A stretch of 13,941 bases of DNA from Prevotellaceae bacterium (GCA_031270565.1 JAISXJ010000127.1:1-13941); one strand, 5' to 3'; positions 1-6,776 are shown, numbered from the stretch's first letter. The notes: generated by a model from the letters alone, not told the origin. A program made the numbers and translations.

Positions 1-166
1 TAAGTAATTTGACAATGCTAAATTACTAATAACAAACGATATATGCAACTTTTTTAAGAAAAAAAATAGCAAAAAAATAATATAGAAAAACGCGCTTTTC
101 AACCCGTGATTCGCATTAAATACAAGCATCGTCTTGAATTGATTTTAGTTGTGTATAACAACAGGG

Positions 167-174
167 CAAAGATA
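167..174 (-). promoter_or_regulatory. Possible minus-strand -7 box
   Basis: The plus strand reads CAAAGATA, so the minus strand reads TATCTTTG, a match to the Bacteroidota -7 consensus TAnnTTTG. It would drive a gene beyond the left edge. No TTG -33 element is seen at the expected distance, so this is weak. Confidence 0.3.
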
Positions 175-233
175 ATACTTTTAGTTTTTAGAGTGTAGTT
201 TTTAGTGAAAAATATTTTTGCGTGCTTTTTATT

Positions 234-272
234 TCTCTGTGAGTTCTCTGTTTTTACAGAGAAACACAGAGG
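234..272. repeat. Long near-perfect hairpin built of CTCTGT motifs
   Basis: The left arm CTCTGTG-AG-TTCTCTGT (235-251) pairs with ACAGAGAA-A-CACAGAG (256-271) around a TTTT loop (252-255). That gives 15 base pairs with one small internal bulge, extendable by a G-T pair at 234/272. Related CTCGGAGTTACACAG sequence continues to about 290. It sits directly before the heptanucleotide repeat and in no believable gene. It could be a terminator for something to the left, or an intergenic repeat of the CTCTGTG/CACAGAG kind; the sequence does not decide. Confidence 0.6.
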
Positions 273-303
273 TTTCTCGGAGTTACACAGCGATTTGTCC
301 CTT

Positions 304-429
304 TATTCATTATTCATTATTCATTATTCATTATTCATTATTCATTATTCATTATTCATTATTCATTATTCATTATTCATTATTCATTATTCATTATTCA
401 TTATTCACTATTCACTATTCACTATTCAT
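304..429. repeat. Heptanucleotide tandem repeat (TATTCAT)18
   Basis: Fourteen exact copies of TATTCAT run from 304 to 401, followed by three copies of the variant TATTCAC (402-422) and one final TATTCAT (423-429), 18 units of 7 bp in all. The variants cluster at the right end while the left copies are identical, as expected if the array grows and shrinks by slipped-strand mispairing. Seven is not a multiple of three, so any frame through it cycles through all three registers and yields the artefactual peptide pattern YSLFIIH. It lies about 300 bp upstream of creD. Confidence 0.95.
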
Positions 430-526
430 TCTTTTTATAGCACCTCAAAAAAAGAATTAACCCAAACAAAACGGATTTTGGAAAATTAAAAATGATAATG
501 GAACATAAAAAGGGCTTCATTTATAT

Positions 527-558
527 TCCCGTCAAAAGGTTTTATAGTGAAGACGGGA
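527..558. repeat. Inverted repeat upstream of creD
   Basis: TCCCGTC (527-533) is the reverse complement of GACGGGA (552-558), giving a 7-bp stem with an 18-nt loop. No T-run follows, so a classical terminator is doubtful. It lies about 55 bp before the creD promoter box. Confidence 0.35.
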
Positions 559-613
559 TTAATGCAAGACACAGATAAAAGCCAAAAACATCAGCGATTC
601 CAAATATAAATTG

Positions 614-621
614 TATCTTTG
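614..621 (+). promoter_or_regulatory. creD promoter, -7 box
   Basis: TATCTTTG fits the Bacteroidota -7 consensus TAnnTTTG. Transcription would start near 628 and leave a leader of about 110 nt before the creD ATG. No clear TTG is present about 20 bp upstream, so the -33 part is poor. Confidence 0.5.
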
Positions 622-736
622 CAATTGATTATTTTCTATGAAAAAGTCAATCAATTTTATACAAAATAATACAAGGCGTAGGTTTCTTTTTTGTCGCACG
701 CTTGATTTACGTTCATTATTTTAAAAACAAAACAAT

Positions 737-2014
737 ATGGAAACTCCAGAGAAAAAATTTACACAATCTCTTGCATTTAAAGGGATTACAATTGCTATTT
801 TGATTCTGATTTTGCTTATTCCAAGCACAATGATTCAAAATTTGATTAAGGAGCGGCAAGAACGCAGTATCGAAACCGTGCAGAAAATCAACGACAAATG
901 GAGTCGTTCGCAAACGCTCTGTGCGCCGTTGTTGCTTATTCCCTACACCACTACCAAACTTGATAAGGACAAGAAACCATTTACAGTGGAGCACACGCTT
1001 TATATTACACCCAAAGAATTAAAAATCAAAGCATCTTTGATGCCTGAGGAACGGCATTACGGAATTTACAAGGCAATTCTTTACAAAAGCGACATTCATT
1101 TTGAAGGAAATTTTCAGGAAATTTCCCATTTAAAAATTGACGACAGCAAACTGCACTTCGACAAAGCACAAATTGCGATAGGAATTACAGATTTGCGAGG
1201 GGTTTCCCAAAATCCCAACTTCAAAATCGGCGACAAACCGCTTGAAACAACAGTTGGCATAGAGGGGTTGGTTGTCAATGCGAATCTGGCAGACAGTTTT
1301 TCCAAACCGCTTACATTTGACTGCACAATGAAACTCAATGGCAGTAGTTCGCTGAATTTTATTCCTGTCGGACAAAACACAACCGTTTCGCTTAGCGGAC
1401 AATGGCAGTCGCCCTCGTTTGTTGGCAGTTTCTCGCCCGAATCAAGCATTGATAATAAGCAATTTACTGCCGACTGGAACATTTTAAGTTTCAACCGCGA
1501 AATTCCGGAAACGTGGTCGGATAACCATGTTGCCTATTTGGGCAGCAATTCTTTCGGCGTAAATCTCATTGAAACGGTTGACCATTATCAACAAAATATG
1601 CGTTCTGCAAAATATGCATTGATGTTTATTGTGCTCACTTTCCTCATTTTCTTTTTCGTTGAAATTTTCACTAAAAAACCGATATGGTTTTTTCAATATG
1701 TGCTTGTCGGAATTGCTTTGATATTGTTTTACAGTTTGTTACTGTCGCTTTCGGAACAGATTGGTTTTGGTTTGGCATATCTGATAGCAAGCGCCACAAC
1801 AATAGCCATGACAACAATTTACTTTTATTCGCTCATTAAACAAAAAAATGTAACATGCATTTTAGCCGGAATTATGTTGTTACTTTACGCATTTCTGTAC
1901 ATAATCTTGCAAATTGAGGATTTTGCATTACTCTTTGGAAGCGTATTTTTGTTTGTAATTTTGGGCGTGATTATGTTTGTGTCGAACAAAATAAATTGGC
2001 AAAACAAACACTGA
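737..2014 (+). CDS. creD: CreD-like inner membrane protein
   Basis: The 425-residue protein matches the CreD (Cet) inner membrane family in length and layout. One membrane helix (about residues 15-33) is followed by the family's conserved start of the large domain (KWSRSQTLCAPLLLIPY, 54-70), then a long extracytoplasmic beta-rich region to about 285, and about five closely packed helices (294-416). In enterobacteria creD is a target of the CreBC two-component system and is linked to envelope stress and beta-lactam or colicin tolerance; its biochemical activity is unknown. No creBC-like genes lie next to it here. The start at 737 follows an A-rich leader typical of the phylum, with no Shine-Dalgarno sequence. 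The gene is visibly more AT-rich than the DUF4954 and recF genes after it, and repeats lie on both sides. It appears to be transcribed alone. Confidence 0.88.
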   Translation: METPEKKFTQSLAFKGITIAILILILLIPSTMIQNLIKERQERSIETVQKINDKWSRSQTLCAPLLLIPYTTTKLDKDKKPFTVEHTLYITPKELKIKASLMPEERHYGIYKAILYKSDIHFEGNFQEISHLKIDDSKLHFDKAQIAIGITDLRGVSQNPNFKIGDKPLETTVGIEGLVVNANLADSFSKPLTFDCTMKLNGSSSLNFIPVGQNTTVSLSGQWQSPSFVGSFSPESSIDNKQFTADWNILSFNREIPETWSDNHVAYLGSNSFGVNLIETVDHYQQNMRSAKYALMFIVLTFLIFFFVEIFTKKPIWFFQYVLVGIALILFYSLLLSLSEQIGFGLAYLIASATTIAMTTIYFYSLIKQKNVTCILAGIMLLLYAFLYIILQIEDFALLFGSVFLFVILGVIMFVSNKINWQNKH

Positions 2015-2042
2015 CGAATGAAGATTGAAGAATAGAAAAATC

Positions 2043-2156
2043 AGCTGCTAACGTTCGGTTTTGTGTTAGCGGGAGCGTGCGTCTGCTTGGTAAGGATTAG
2101 TAGAGTTAATCTGGCGACCGGACACGCCATGCAGCAGAAATATTGCGCTGACAGCT
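2043..2156. repeat. Imperfect palindromic element with terminal inverted ends
   Basis: The left end AGCTGCTAACG (2043-2053) and the reverse complement of the right end CGCTGACAGCT (2146-2156) share AGCTG and 8 of 11 positions. Inside, GCTAAC (2047-2052) and GTTAGC (2065-2070) form a second perfect 6-bp stem that competes with the outer pairing. GCGTG (2075-2079) can pair with CACGC (2123-2127), and TCTGCT with AGCAGA further in. The whole could fold into a long interrupted hairpin. It is clearly more GC-rich than ordinary spacer DNA of this window. It could be a small non-autonomous repeat; no open frame or transposase is attached. The copy number in the genome cannot be judged from one window. 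Confidence 0.5.
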
Positions 2157-2173
2157 AAAAAATCGTACATTTG
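2143..2173 (+). promoter_or_regulatory. Promoter of the DUF4954-recF operon
   Basis: TTG at 2143-2145, 20 bp of spacing and TACATTTG at 2166-2173 match the Bacteroidota promoter (TTG near -33, TAnnTTTG near -7). The transcript would start near 2180, about 35 nt before the ATG at 2216. The -33 box lies within the right end of the palindromic element. Confidence 0.7.
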
Positions 2174-2215
2174 CAACTTCATTGTTACACAATTTTTTTC
2201 TCAAAATATCCCTTT

Positions 2216-4201
2216 ATGACTTATCGTTCTCTTACACCCGCCGAAATAGAAATTCTTACTGCAAATCACTGTACCGCAGACTGCTGGGATAATATTGCGG
2301 TGGTTGAAAACTTTACCCCGCATCGCGTGAAGCATGTTGATTTCTCCGGACAGATACGCCTTGGCGCCTGTAATAAAGACTTCCACCTCGCGGGAGGCGT
2401 AACCGTGCCGGCAGGTATCTCGGAAGCACGGATTCATAACTGCGTCATCGGCAACGATGTTTATATTCGGCGCATACACAACTATATAGCCAACTATTCT
2501 ATTGGCGACGGGACGTATATTGAAAACACAAACAGCATTGTTACCGACGCGCCTTCCACCTTTGGCAACGGGGTACTGGTGCCGGTTCTCAATGAGAACG
2601 GAGGCAGAGAGATACCAATTTTCGATTTTCTCTCGGCGCACACAGCCTACATCCTGACCCTTTACAGGCACGACCAGTGTGCCATTTCAGCGCTCAGAAG
2701 GCGCATTGACGCATACGCGCAGGAGCAACTTTCCGAAATTGGCACGATAGGAAAGCGCGTGAGAATCGTGAACTGCGGGCTAATAAAAAATGTGCGTATC
2801 GGCGACTGCGCAACTATTGGGGGAACTTCCAAACTGAAGAACGGGGCTGTCAACAGTACTGCCGATGCACCTGTACAGATTGGGTCGGGGGTAAAATGCA
2901 ATGATTTCATCATTTCTTCGGGTGTTGAGATTTCCGATTCTACGCTCGTCTCGCGCTGTTTTATTGGGCAGGGCTGCGTGATGAGCAAGCACTATTCCGC
3001 ACTGGATTCCCTGTTTTTTTCAAACTGTCAGGGAATGCACGGAGAGGCGACCGCCATTTTCGCCGGTCCTTACACCGTATCGCATCATAAATCCAGCCTG
3101 TTGATTGCGGGTATGTTCTCTTTCCTGAATGCCGGCAGCGGTTCCAATCAGAGTAATCACATGTACAAACTTGGTCCCATTCATCAGGGAATTGCCGAAA
3201 GGGGGTCGAAAACAACCAGCGATTCTTACGTGCTTTGGCCTGCCAAGATAGGAGCATTCACTCTGGTGATGGGACGGCATACCAAACATTCCGACACATC
3301 GAACCTCCCGTTTTCATACCTTATTGAGGATGCTTCGGACAGTTTTCTGGTACCGGGAGTCAATCTCAGGAGCGTCGGAACGGTACGCGATGCCCAGAAA
3401 TGGCCAAAGAGAGACAACAGAAAAGGTGATGACCACCTCGACCAGATTAATTTTAATCTGCTAAGTCCCTACACCATTCAAAAGATGCTTCGCGGAATTG
3501 AGATACTCACTGACCTGCAACGCATTGCCGGAGAAACTACTGACGTATATACCTATCAAAACTGCTTGATAAGACGCTCCTCTTTGCTGAAAGGTATCCG
3601 CTTTTACGAAACAGCTATCATCAAGTTTTTGGGAAACTCCCTTATCAGCCGGATTATCAACGGCAAATACGCATCTGTTGAGGCGCTGCGCAGACAGTTG
3701 AAGCCTGCCACCGAAGACGGTCTGGGGGAGTGGGTGGACTTAGCCGGACTAATTGCGCCAATGCACATGGTAAAGGCGCTTATGAACAACATTGCCGCTG
3801 ACAGCCTCTCACTGAACGAAATAAGAGACTGTTTTAAGTTATGGCACAAAAACTATTACGAATATGAATGGACGTGGGCGTATGCTCTTCTGCTCCAAAG
3901 AACAGGTAAAAACGCCAACACCATTCTCCCTGACGACTGTATTAAAATTATCTCCGAATGGCAGAAAGCTGTTGTCTTTCTCGACGAACTCCTTTATAAT
4001 GACGCCAAAAAGGAGTTCAATCTCAACGCGCAAACCGGCTTTGGCGTCGATGGAGATGACGAGATAAAGAGTAAAGACTTCGAGTCAGTGCGGGGAAATT
4101 TCGAGAGTAATCCCTTTGTCAGTTCCATTTTGGAGCATGTAAAAATAAAAACGGCGCTCGGTAACGATGCCATCGCACTGCTCAAAACCATTCCAAAATA
4201 A
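2216..4201 (+). CDS. DUF4954 family protein, beta-helix fold
   Basis: The 661-residue product resembles the large Bacteroidota DUF4954 family, which has no established function. Two stretches of hexapeptide-like repeats (about residues 65-110, for example CVIGNDVYI and YSIGDGTYI, and about 175-275, for example IGKRVRI, VRIGDCATIGG, VQIGSGVKC, CFIGQGCVM) point to left-handed beta-helix folding, as in sugar-nucleotide acyl- or nucleotidyltransferases. A glycine/asparagine/histidine-rich core follows (GSGSNQSNHMYKLGPIHQG, 307-325, and MGRHTKHSD, 352-360) and may be the active region. The C-terminal third looks helical. A frame open from a TTG at 2171 was rejected as the start because that TTG is part of the promoter; ATG 2216 fits. 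recF follows after 9 bp, so the two are probably co-transcribed. An acyl- or nucleotidyltransferase role is only a guess from the fold. Confidence 0.85.
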   Translation: MTYRSLTPAEIEILTANHCTADCWDNIAVVENFTPHRVKHVDFSGQIRLGACNKDFHLAGGVTVPAGISEARIHNCVIGNDVYIRRIHNYIANYSIGDGTYIENTNSIVTDAPSTFGNGVLVPVLNENGGREIPIFDFLSAHTAYILTLYRHDQCAISALRRRIDAYAQEQLSEIGTIGKRVRIVNCGLIKNVRIGDCATIGGTSKLKNGAVNSTADAPVQIGSGVKCNDFIISSGVEISDSTLVSRCFIGQGCVMSKHYSALDSLFFSNCQGMHGEATAIFAGPYTVSHHKSSLLIAGMFSFLNAGSGSNQSNHMYKLGPIHQGIAERGSKTTSDSYVLWPAKIGAFTLVMGRHTKHSDTSNLPFSYLIEDASDSFLVPGVNLRSVGTVRDAQKWPKRDNRKGDDHLDQINFNLLSPYTIQKMLRGIEILTDLQRIAGETTDVYTYQNCLIRRSSLLKGIRFYETAIIKFLGNSLISRIINGKYASVEALRRQLKPATEDGLGEWVDLAGLIAPMHMVKALMNNIAADSLSLNEIRDCFKLWHKNYYEYEWTWAYALLLQRTGKNANTILPDDCIKIISEWQKAVVFLDELLYNDAKKEFNLNAQTGFGVDGDDEIKSKDFESVRGNFESNPFVSSILEHVKIKTALGNDAIALLKTIPK

Positions 4202-4210
4202 TTAAACAGC

Positions 4211-5299
4211 ATGTTTCTGCAACGTTTGACGATAATGAATTATCGCAACATTACCGAGTGTAATATTGCTTTTTCTCCCAAAATTAACTGCTTCCTTGGG
4301 CGTAATGGTATGGGAAAGACCAATCTTTTAGACGCCATCTATTATCTTTCTTTCTGCAGAAGCAGTATTAATCCCATTGATATTCAGAACATCAACTACG
4401 GGCAGGATGTTTTTATGATACAGGGGAATTACCTGCGCAACGACACGCAGGAACAGATTGCCTGCAGCGTAAAACAGCGCAGAAAAAAGCAGTTTACCCG
4501 CAACAAAAAAGAATATGAACGGCTTGCCGACCACATCGGGTTGATTCCGCTCGTGCTTTCTTCGCCGATGGACACGGAGTTAATCGACGGGGGGAGCGAC
4601 CAGCGCCGGCGTTTCGTGGATATGGCGGTGGCGCAGTACGACAGAAATTATTTGAACGCACTAATGCGCTACAATCACGCTTTACAGAGCCGAAATGCCC
4701 TGCTTAAAGCCGATAGCCCTCTCGATTCTGCTGTTCTTGACGTACTGGAAGAGCAGATGAGCGCGTGCGCAAAGCTTATTTTCGACAGACGCAAGGCGTT
4801 TATCGCGGAATTTACACCGGTTTTTCAGCAGTATTATATGCATATCGCCGAAGAACAGGAGACAGTCGATTTGCATTATATCTCTCATAATGAGCAGGGT
4901 GAGCTGGCGCAGCTTCTGCGCGAGGTACGCGACAGAGACCGCATTATCGGCTATACTTCGCGCGGTATTCACAAAGATGATTTGGAAATGATGCTTGATA
5001 ATTATCCCATTAAGCGGAGAGGCTCACAGGGACAGAATAAAACGTTTCTCATTGCTCTGCGAATGGCACAATTTTTCTTCCTTGCCTCCGCCTGTGAGCA
5101 GACTCCCATTCTTCTATTCGACGACCTTTTTGACAAGCTCGATGCCCTTCGCGTACAGCGCATTATTGATATTGTCGCTTCCGATAAATTCGGTCAGATA
5201 TTCATTACAGACACGAATCGCAACCATCTTGATAACATTCTTCGCAGCGTAACCTCCGACACACGCATCTTTGAAGTAGAGCAGGGCAGTGTGCTCTGA
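4211..5299 (+). CDS. recF: DNA replication and repair protein RecF
   Basis: RecF is an SMC-like ATPase that binds at single-strand gaps and, with RecO and RecR, helps load RecA. The 362-residue length is normal. Walker A GRNGMGKT lies at residues 30-37, the ABC signature region GSQGQ at 271-275, and Walker B ILLFDD with the D-loop DKLD at 300-311, so the ATPase head looks intact. Between them is the helical lobe, including the conserved patch QRRRFVDM (131-138). It follows the DUF4954 gene by 9 bp and has no promoter of its own in that gap. In the Bacteroides chromosomes I recall, recF is usually followed by a DUF721 gene; none is present here, and a hairpin follows instead. Confidence 0.95.
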   Translation: MFLQRLTIMNYRNITECNIAFSPKINCFLGRNGMGKTNLLDAIYYLSFCRSSINPIDIQNINYGQDVFMIQGNYLRNDTQEQIACSVKQRRKKQFTRNKKEYERLADHIGLIPLVLSSPMDTELIDGGSDQRRRFVDMAVAQYDRNYLNALMRYNHALQSRNALLKADSPLDSAVLDVLEEQMSACAKLIFDRRKAFIAEFTPVFQQYYMHIAEEQETVDLHYISHNEQGELAQLLREVRDRDRIIGYTSRGIHKDDLEMMLDNYPIKRRGSQGQNKTFLIALRMAQFFFLASACEQTPILLFDDLFDKLDALRVQRIIDIVASDKFGQIFITDTNRNHLDNILRSVTSDTRIFEVEQGSVL

Positions 5300-5345
5300 C
5301 AAAATCCACGTTAATTTCATTAACAATTAGCGACATATTTGTTGC

Positions 5346-5378
5346 AGGCGTCATATTCTGAAAATGATATTGACGCCT
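5346..5378 (+). terminator. Hairpin after recF, possible terminator
   Basis: AGGCGTC-ATAT (5346-5356) pairs with ATAT-T-GACGCCT (5367-5378) with one bulged T and a 10-nt loop, giving 11 base pairs. Only a short TT follows, then GGGG, so intrinsic termination would be inefficient. It is the best candidate for the end of the DUF4954-recF transcript. Confidence 0.4.
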
Positions 5379-5520
5379 TTGGGGTTATAAGTACTTGATA
5401 ACTGTCTATTATATTTTCATTTCCCTTTTTTTCTGCTCTGTTTCCGCATTTTCTTCTCGTTACATATATTTAACTATAAATATTTGCAAAATACGCAGTC
5501 TTTATTCAACAAATAATCCA

Positions 5521-5528
5521 TATCTTTG
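5521..5528 (+). promoter_or_regulatory. Promoter-like -7 box before the 21-bp array
   Basis: TATCTTTG fits TAnnTTTG. No proper TTG lies about 20 bp upstream. If used, transcription would start near 5535, run through the repeat array and reach the 6099 gene with a leader of about 560 nt; no better box was found closer to 6099. Confidence 0.45.
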
Positions 5529-5654
5529 TGTCCAAGTTTAAGACAAGAACAGATAAAGGCTATTATAAAGTCATTTTTGTCAAAAAACCAAAGATAATTA
5601 TTCTCAATAAATCGTTTTACTGACTTTTATACCGACAAAATAAATAGAGATAAT

Positions 5655-5975
5655 ATGATAATATATAAAGATAAAAGAATAATATATATCAACAATAAAG
5701 TAACATACAGTTATAATAAACTAAAGTACAGTAGTAAGAAAAGTACGTACAGGCTTAATATTAATTCCCCTGAAAAAATTAGAGACATCCCTGAAAAAAA
5801 TGGGGGCATCCGCAAAGTTTTTAGGGGCGTCCCCAAAAGAATTAGGGGTATCCCCGAAAAAATTAGGGGCATTCGCAAAGTTTTTAGGGGATGCCCTAAA
5901 AGAATTAGGGGTATTCGCAAAGTTTTTAGGGGCATTCCTGAAAGAAATGGGGGCATCCCCAAAAGAGAAAATTAG
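5655..5975 (+). CDS. Uncertain heptapeptide-repeat protein
   Basis: This frame of 106 codons has a low-complexity, Lys/Tyr/Asn-rich first half (about 1-36) and then about ten 7-residue units such as IRKVFRG, VPKRIRG, IPEKIRG, CPKRIRG and IPERNGG, encoded by the 21-bp DNA array. The product would be strongly basic, with no signal peptide or membrane segment. In this frame many differences between units fall at third codon positions (Gly GGC/GGT/GGA, Ile ATC/ATT, Pro CCC/CCT), which mildly favours real translation in this register. Against it, a second forward frame (units like GASPKEL) and a reverse frame are also open, as expected of any stop-free repeat with a period divisible by three. There is no Shine-Dalgarno sequence. 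It could be non-coding. I do not recognise a function. Confidence 0.3.
   Translation: MIIYKDKRIIYINNKVTYSYNKLKYSSKKSTYRLNINSPEKIRDIPEKNGGIRKVFRGVPKRIRGIPEKIRGIRKVFRGCPKRIRGIRKVFRGIPERNGGIPKREN
5764..5975. repeat. Array of about ten degenerate 21-bp tandem repeats
   Basis: Units start with AT[C/T]C and end with TTAGGGG plus one base; boundaries are near 5764, 5787, 5808, 5829, 5850, 5871, 5892, 5913, 5934 and 5955. From 5787 the spacing is 21 bp; the first unit is 23 bp. Two unit types occur: one with CGCAAAGTTTTTAGG (third, sixth and eighth units) and one with CCCCAAAAGAATTAGG or close variants. Junctions often make short palindromes: GGGG-CGT-CCCC (5824-5834), GGGG-TAT-CCCC (5845-5855) and GGGG-CAT-CCCC (5950-5960). 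Each unit also carries an A- or T-run. 21 bp is two helical turns, so G-runs and A-tracts lie on one DNA face. There are no unique spacers, so it is not a CRISPR array. Confidence 0.9.
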
Positions 5976-6098
5976 CGTTTATTTAAACAGAAATAAAATA
6001 TTTTTTTTACATCAATAAAATACTGAAATACGAAGATATTATATTAAATATTCTGTATTTTAAAATTAAATTATTCGTTTTCAAAAAACATTATTATT

Positions 6099-6776
6099 AT
6101 GACAGCAAAACAAGTAAAGGATTTTGTTCCAAAACAAGACAGTATTTTTGTAACATGGCTTAAAAACCTTGTTACAAAACTTAATCAGAATGCTACAAAA
6201 TGGGGTATTCAGGGGAGTGAACTTGATGAATTAACTAATAAATCGGATGAGTTTTTTGATAAATATTCTATTGCATCAAACATCTCTACCAGAACTAAAG
6301 CAACAGTGCTGGCAAAAACAGAGGCACGTAAAACAGTGGAAAAAACCGTGCGAATTTTTATAAAAGCACATGTCAGTTTTAATTCACTTATAACTGACCC
6401 GGAACGCAGCAGCATGGGGCTTCCAATTCACAAGAGAACGCGTACACCCGCGCCGATAGAACGTTATGCACCACAGTTCAATGTGCGTATATTCGATTTA
6501 GCTCGCTTTAAAATTGATTTTCATAACGTAGAAACACCTGATTCCAAAGCAAAACCCAAAGGACAGATAGGTGCTGAAATAAAATGGAAAGTCAGCAACG
6601 AGCCTGTTACCGACCCTTTTGAGTTAACACAGACAGAGCTGGCAACTCATACACCATTTATACTTTCCTTAGATTATAGAGACAGAGGAAAAATTGTTTA
6701 TATAGCGCTATGCTGGCAAAATACACATGGCGAGCGTGGCGCTTTCAGCGATATAAAAAGCACAATCATACCATAG
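6099..6776 (+). CDS. Hypothetical protein, helical N-half and beta-rich C-half
   Basis: The 225-residue product has no signal peptide or membrane helix and is probably cytoplasmic. Residues 1-105 look alpha-helical (LKNLVTKLNQNATKWGI, then a Lys/Thr-rich helix at 64-90). A proline-rich hinge follows (LPIHKRTRTPAPIERYAP, 108-125), and the C-terminal half is strand-like (FNVRIFDL, GAEIKWKVS, FILSLDYRDRGKIVYIALCWQN, ending in SDIKSTIIP). The end resembles the last strands of an immunoglobulin or FN3-like sandwich, and the layout recalls a group of hypothetical proteins I associate with gut Bacteroidota and Spirochaetes; I know no function for them. It starts at an ATG in an AT-rich leader. Its TAG stop overlaps the AGAGGA ribosome binding site of rnfC, so translation of the two is probably linked. 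It is AT-rich compared with recF. Confidence 0.75.
   Translation: MTAKQVKDFVPKQDSIFVTWLKNLVTKLNQNATKWGIQGSELDELTNKSDEFFDKYSIASNISTRTKATVLAKTEARKTVEKTVRIFIKAHVSFNSLITDPERSSMGLPIHKRTRTPAPIERYAPQFNVRIFDLARFKIDFHNVETPDSKAKPKGQIGAEIKWKVSNEPVTDPFELTQTELATHTPFILSLDYRDRGKIVYIALCWQNTHGERGAFSDIKSTIIP

Larger units (their letters stand above)
1..736. other. AT-rich intergenic region left of creD
   Basis: There is no convincing protein-coding gene here. The open frames across 205-489 come from a 7-bp repeat that has no stop in the frames concerned. The stretch holds a possible minus-strand -7 box (167-174), a short direct repeat of TAGTTTTTAG (182-191 and 196-205), a long hairpin (234-272), the heptanucleotide tandem repeat (304-429), a 7-bp inverted repeat (527-558) and the creD promoter box (614-621). 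Nothing recognisable was seen in 1-160 beyond AT-rich DNA. Confidence 0.7.
2015..2215. other. Intergenic region with palindromic element and promoter
   Basis: This gap after creD is filled mostly by the structured element at 2043-2156, followed by the DUF4954 promoter. No small gene was recognised. The element may also act as the transcription end for creD, but it has no following T-run. Confidence 0.6.
5300..6098. other. Repeat-rich region between recF and the 6099 gene
   Basis: This stretch of about 800 bp contains a hairpin (5346-5378), a pyrimidine-rich segment (about 5410-5460), a consensus -7 box (5521-5528), a very AT-rich segment (5600-5760), the 21-bp tandem array (5764-5975) and another AT-rich segment up to the next ATG. 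The only candidate gene is the low-complexity frame at 5655-5975, listed separately. No tRNA or known RNA was recognised. Confidence 0.7.

Noticed and set aside
205..489. Open frames encoding a YSLFIIH-type repeat peptide
   Set aside because: They arise from the 7-bp tandem repeat, start at weak or random codons, and have no flanking coding signal.
1114..1494. Minus-strand frame opposite creD
   Set aside because: It has no family resemblance and lies entirely within the conserved creD frame.
2043..2156. Integron attC site
   Set aside because: The GCTAAC/GTTAGC stem recalls attC, but the outer ends lack the RYYYAAC and GTTRRRY core sites, and there is no integrase or cassette structure.
2171..2215. 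TTG start giving a 15-residue longer DUF4954 protein
   Set aside because: The TTG is part of the promoter -7 box and lies before the predicted transcript start.
5711..5962. Minus-strand frame across the 21-bp array
   Set aside because: It is open only because the repeat has a period divisible by three and lacks stops; it has no convincing start or partner gene.
5764..5975. CRISPR array
   Set aside because: The 21-bp units are contiguous with no unique spacers, and no cas gene is present.
5764..5975. Plasmid-type iteron origin
   Set aside because: The unit length fits iterons, but no replication initiator gene is nearby and the region looks chromosomal.
5800..6018. Forward frame with units like GASPKEL across the 21-bp array
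   Set aside because: It starts inside the array, and its unit-to-unit differences fall more often at first and second codon positions than in the 5655 frame.
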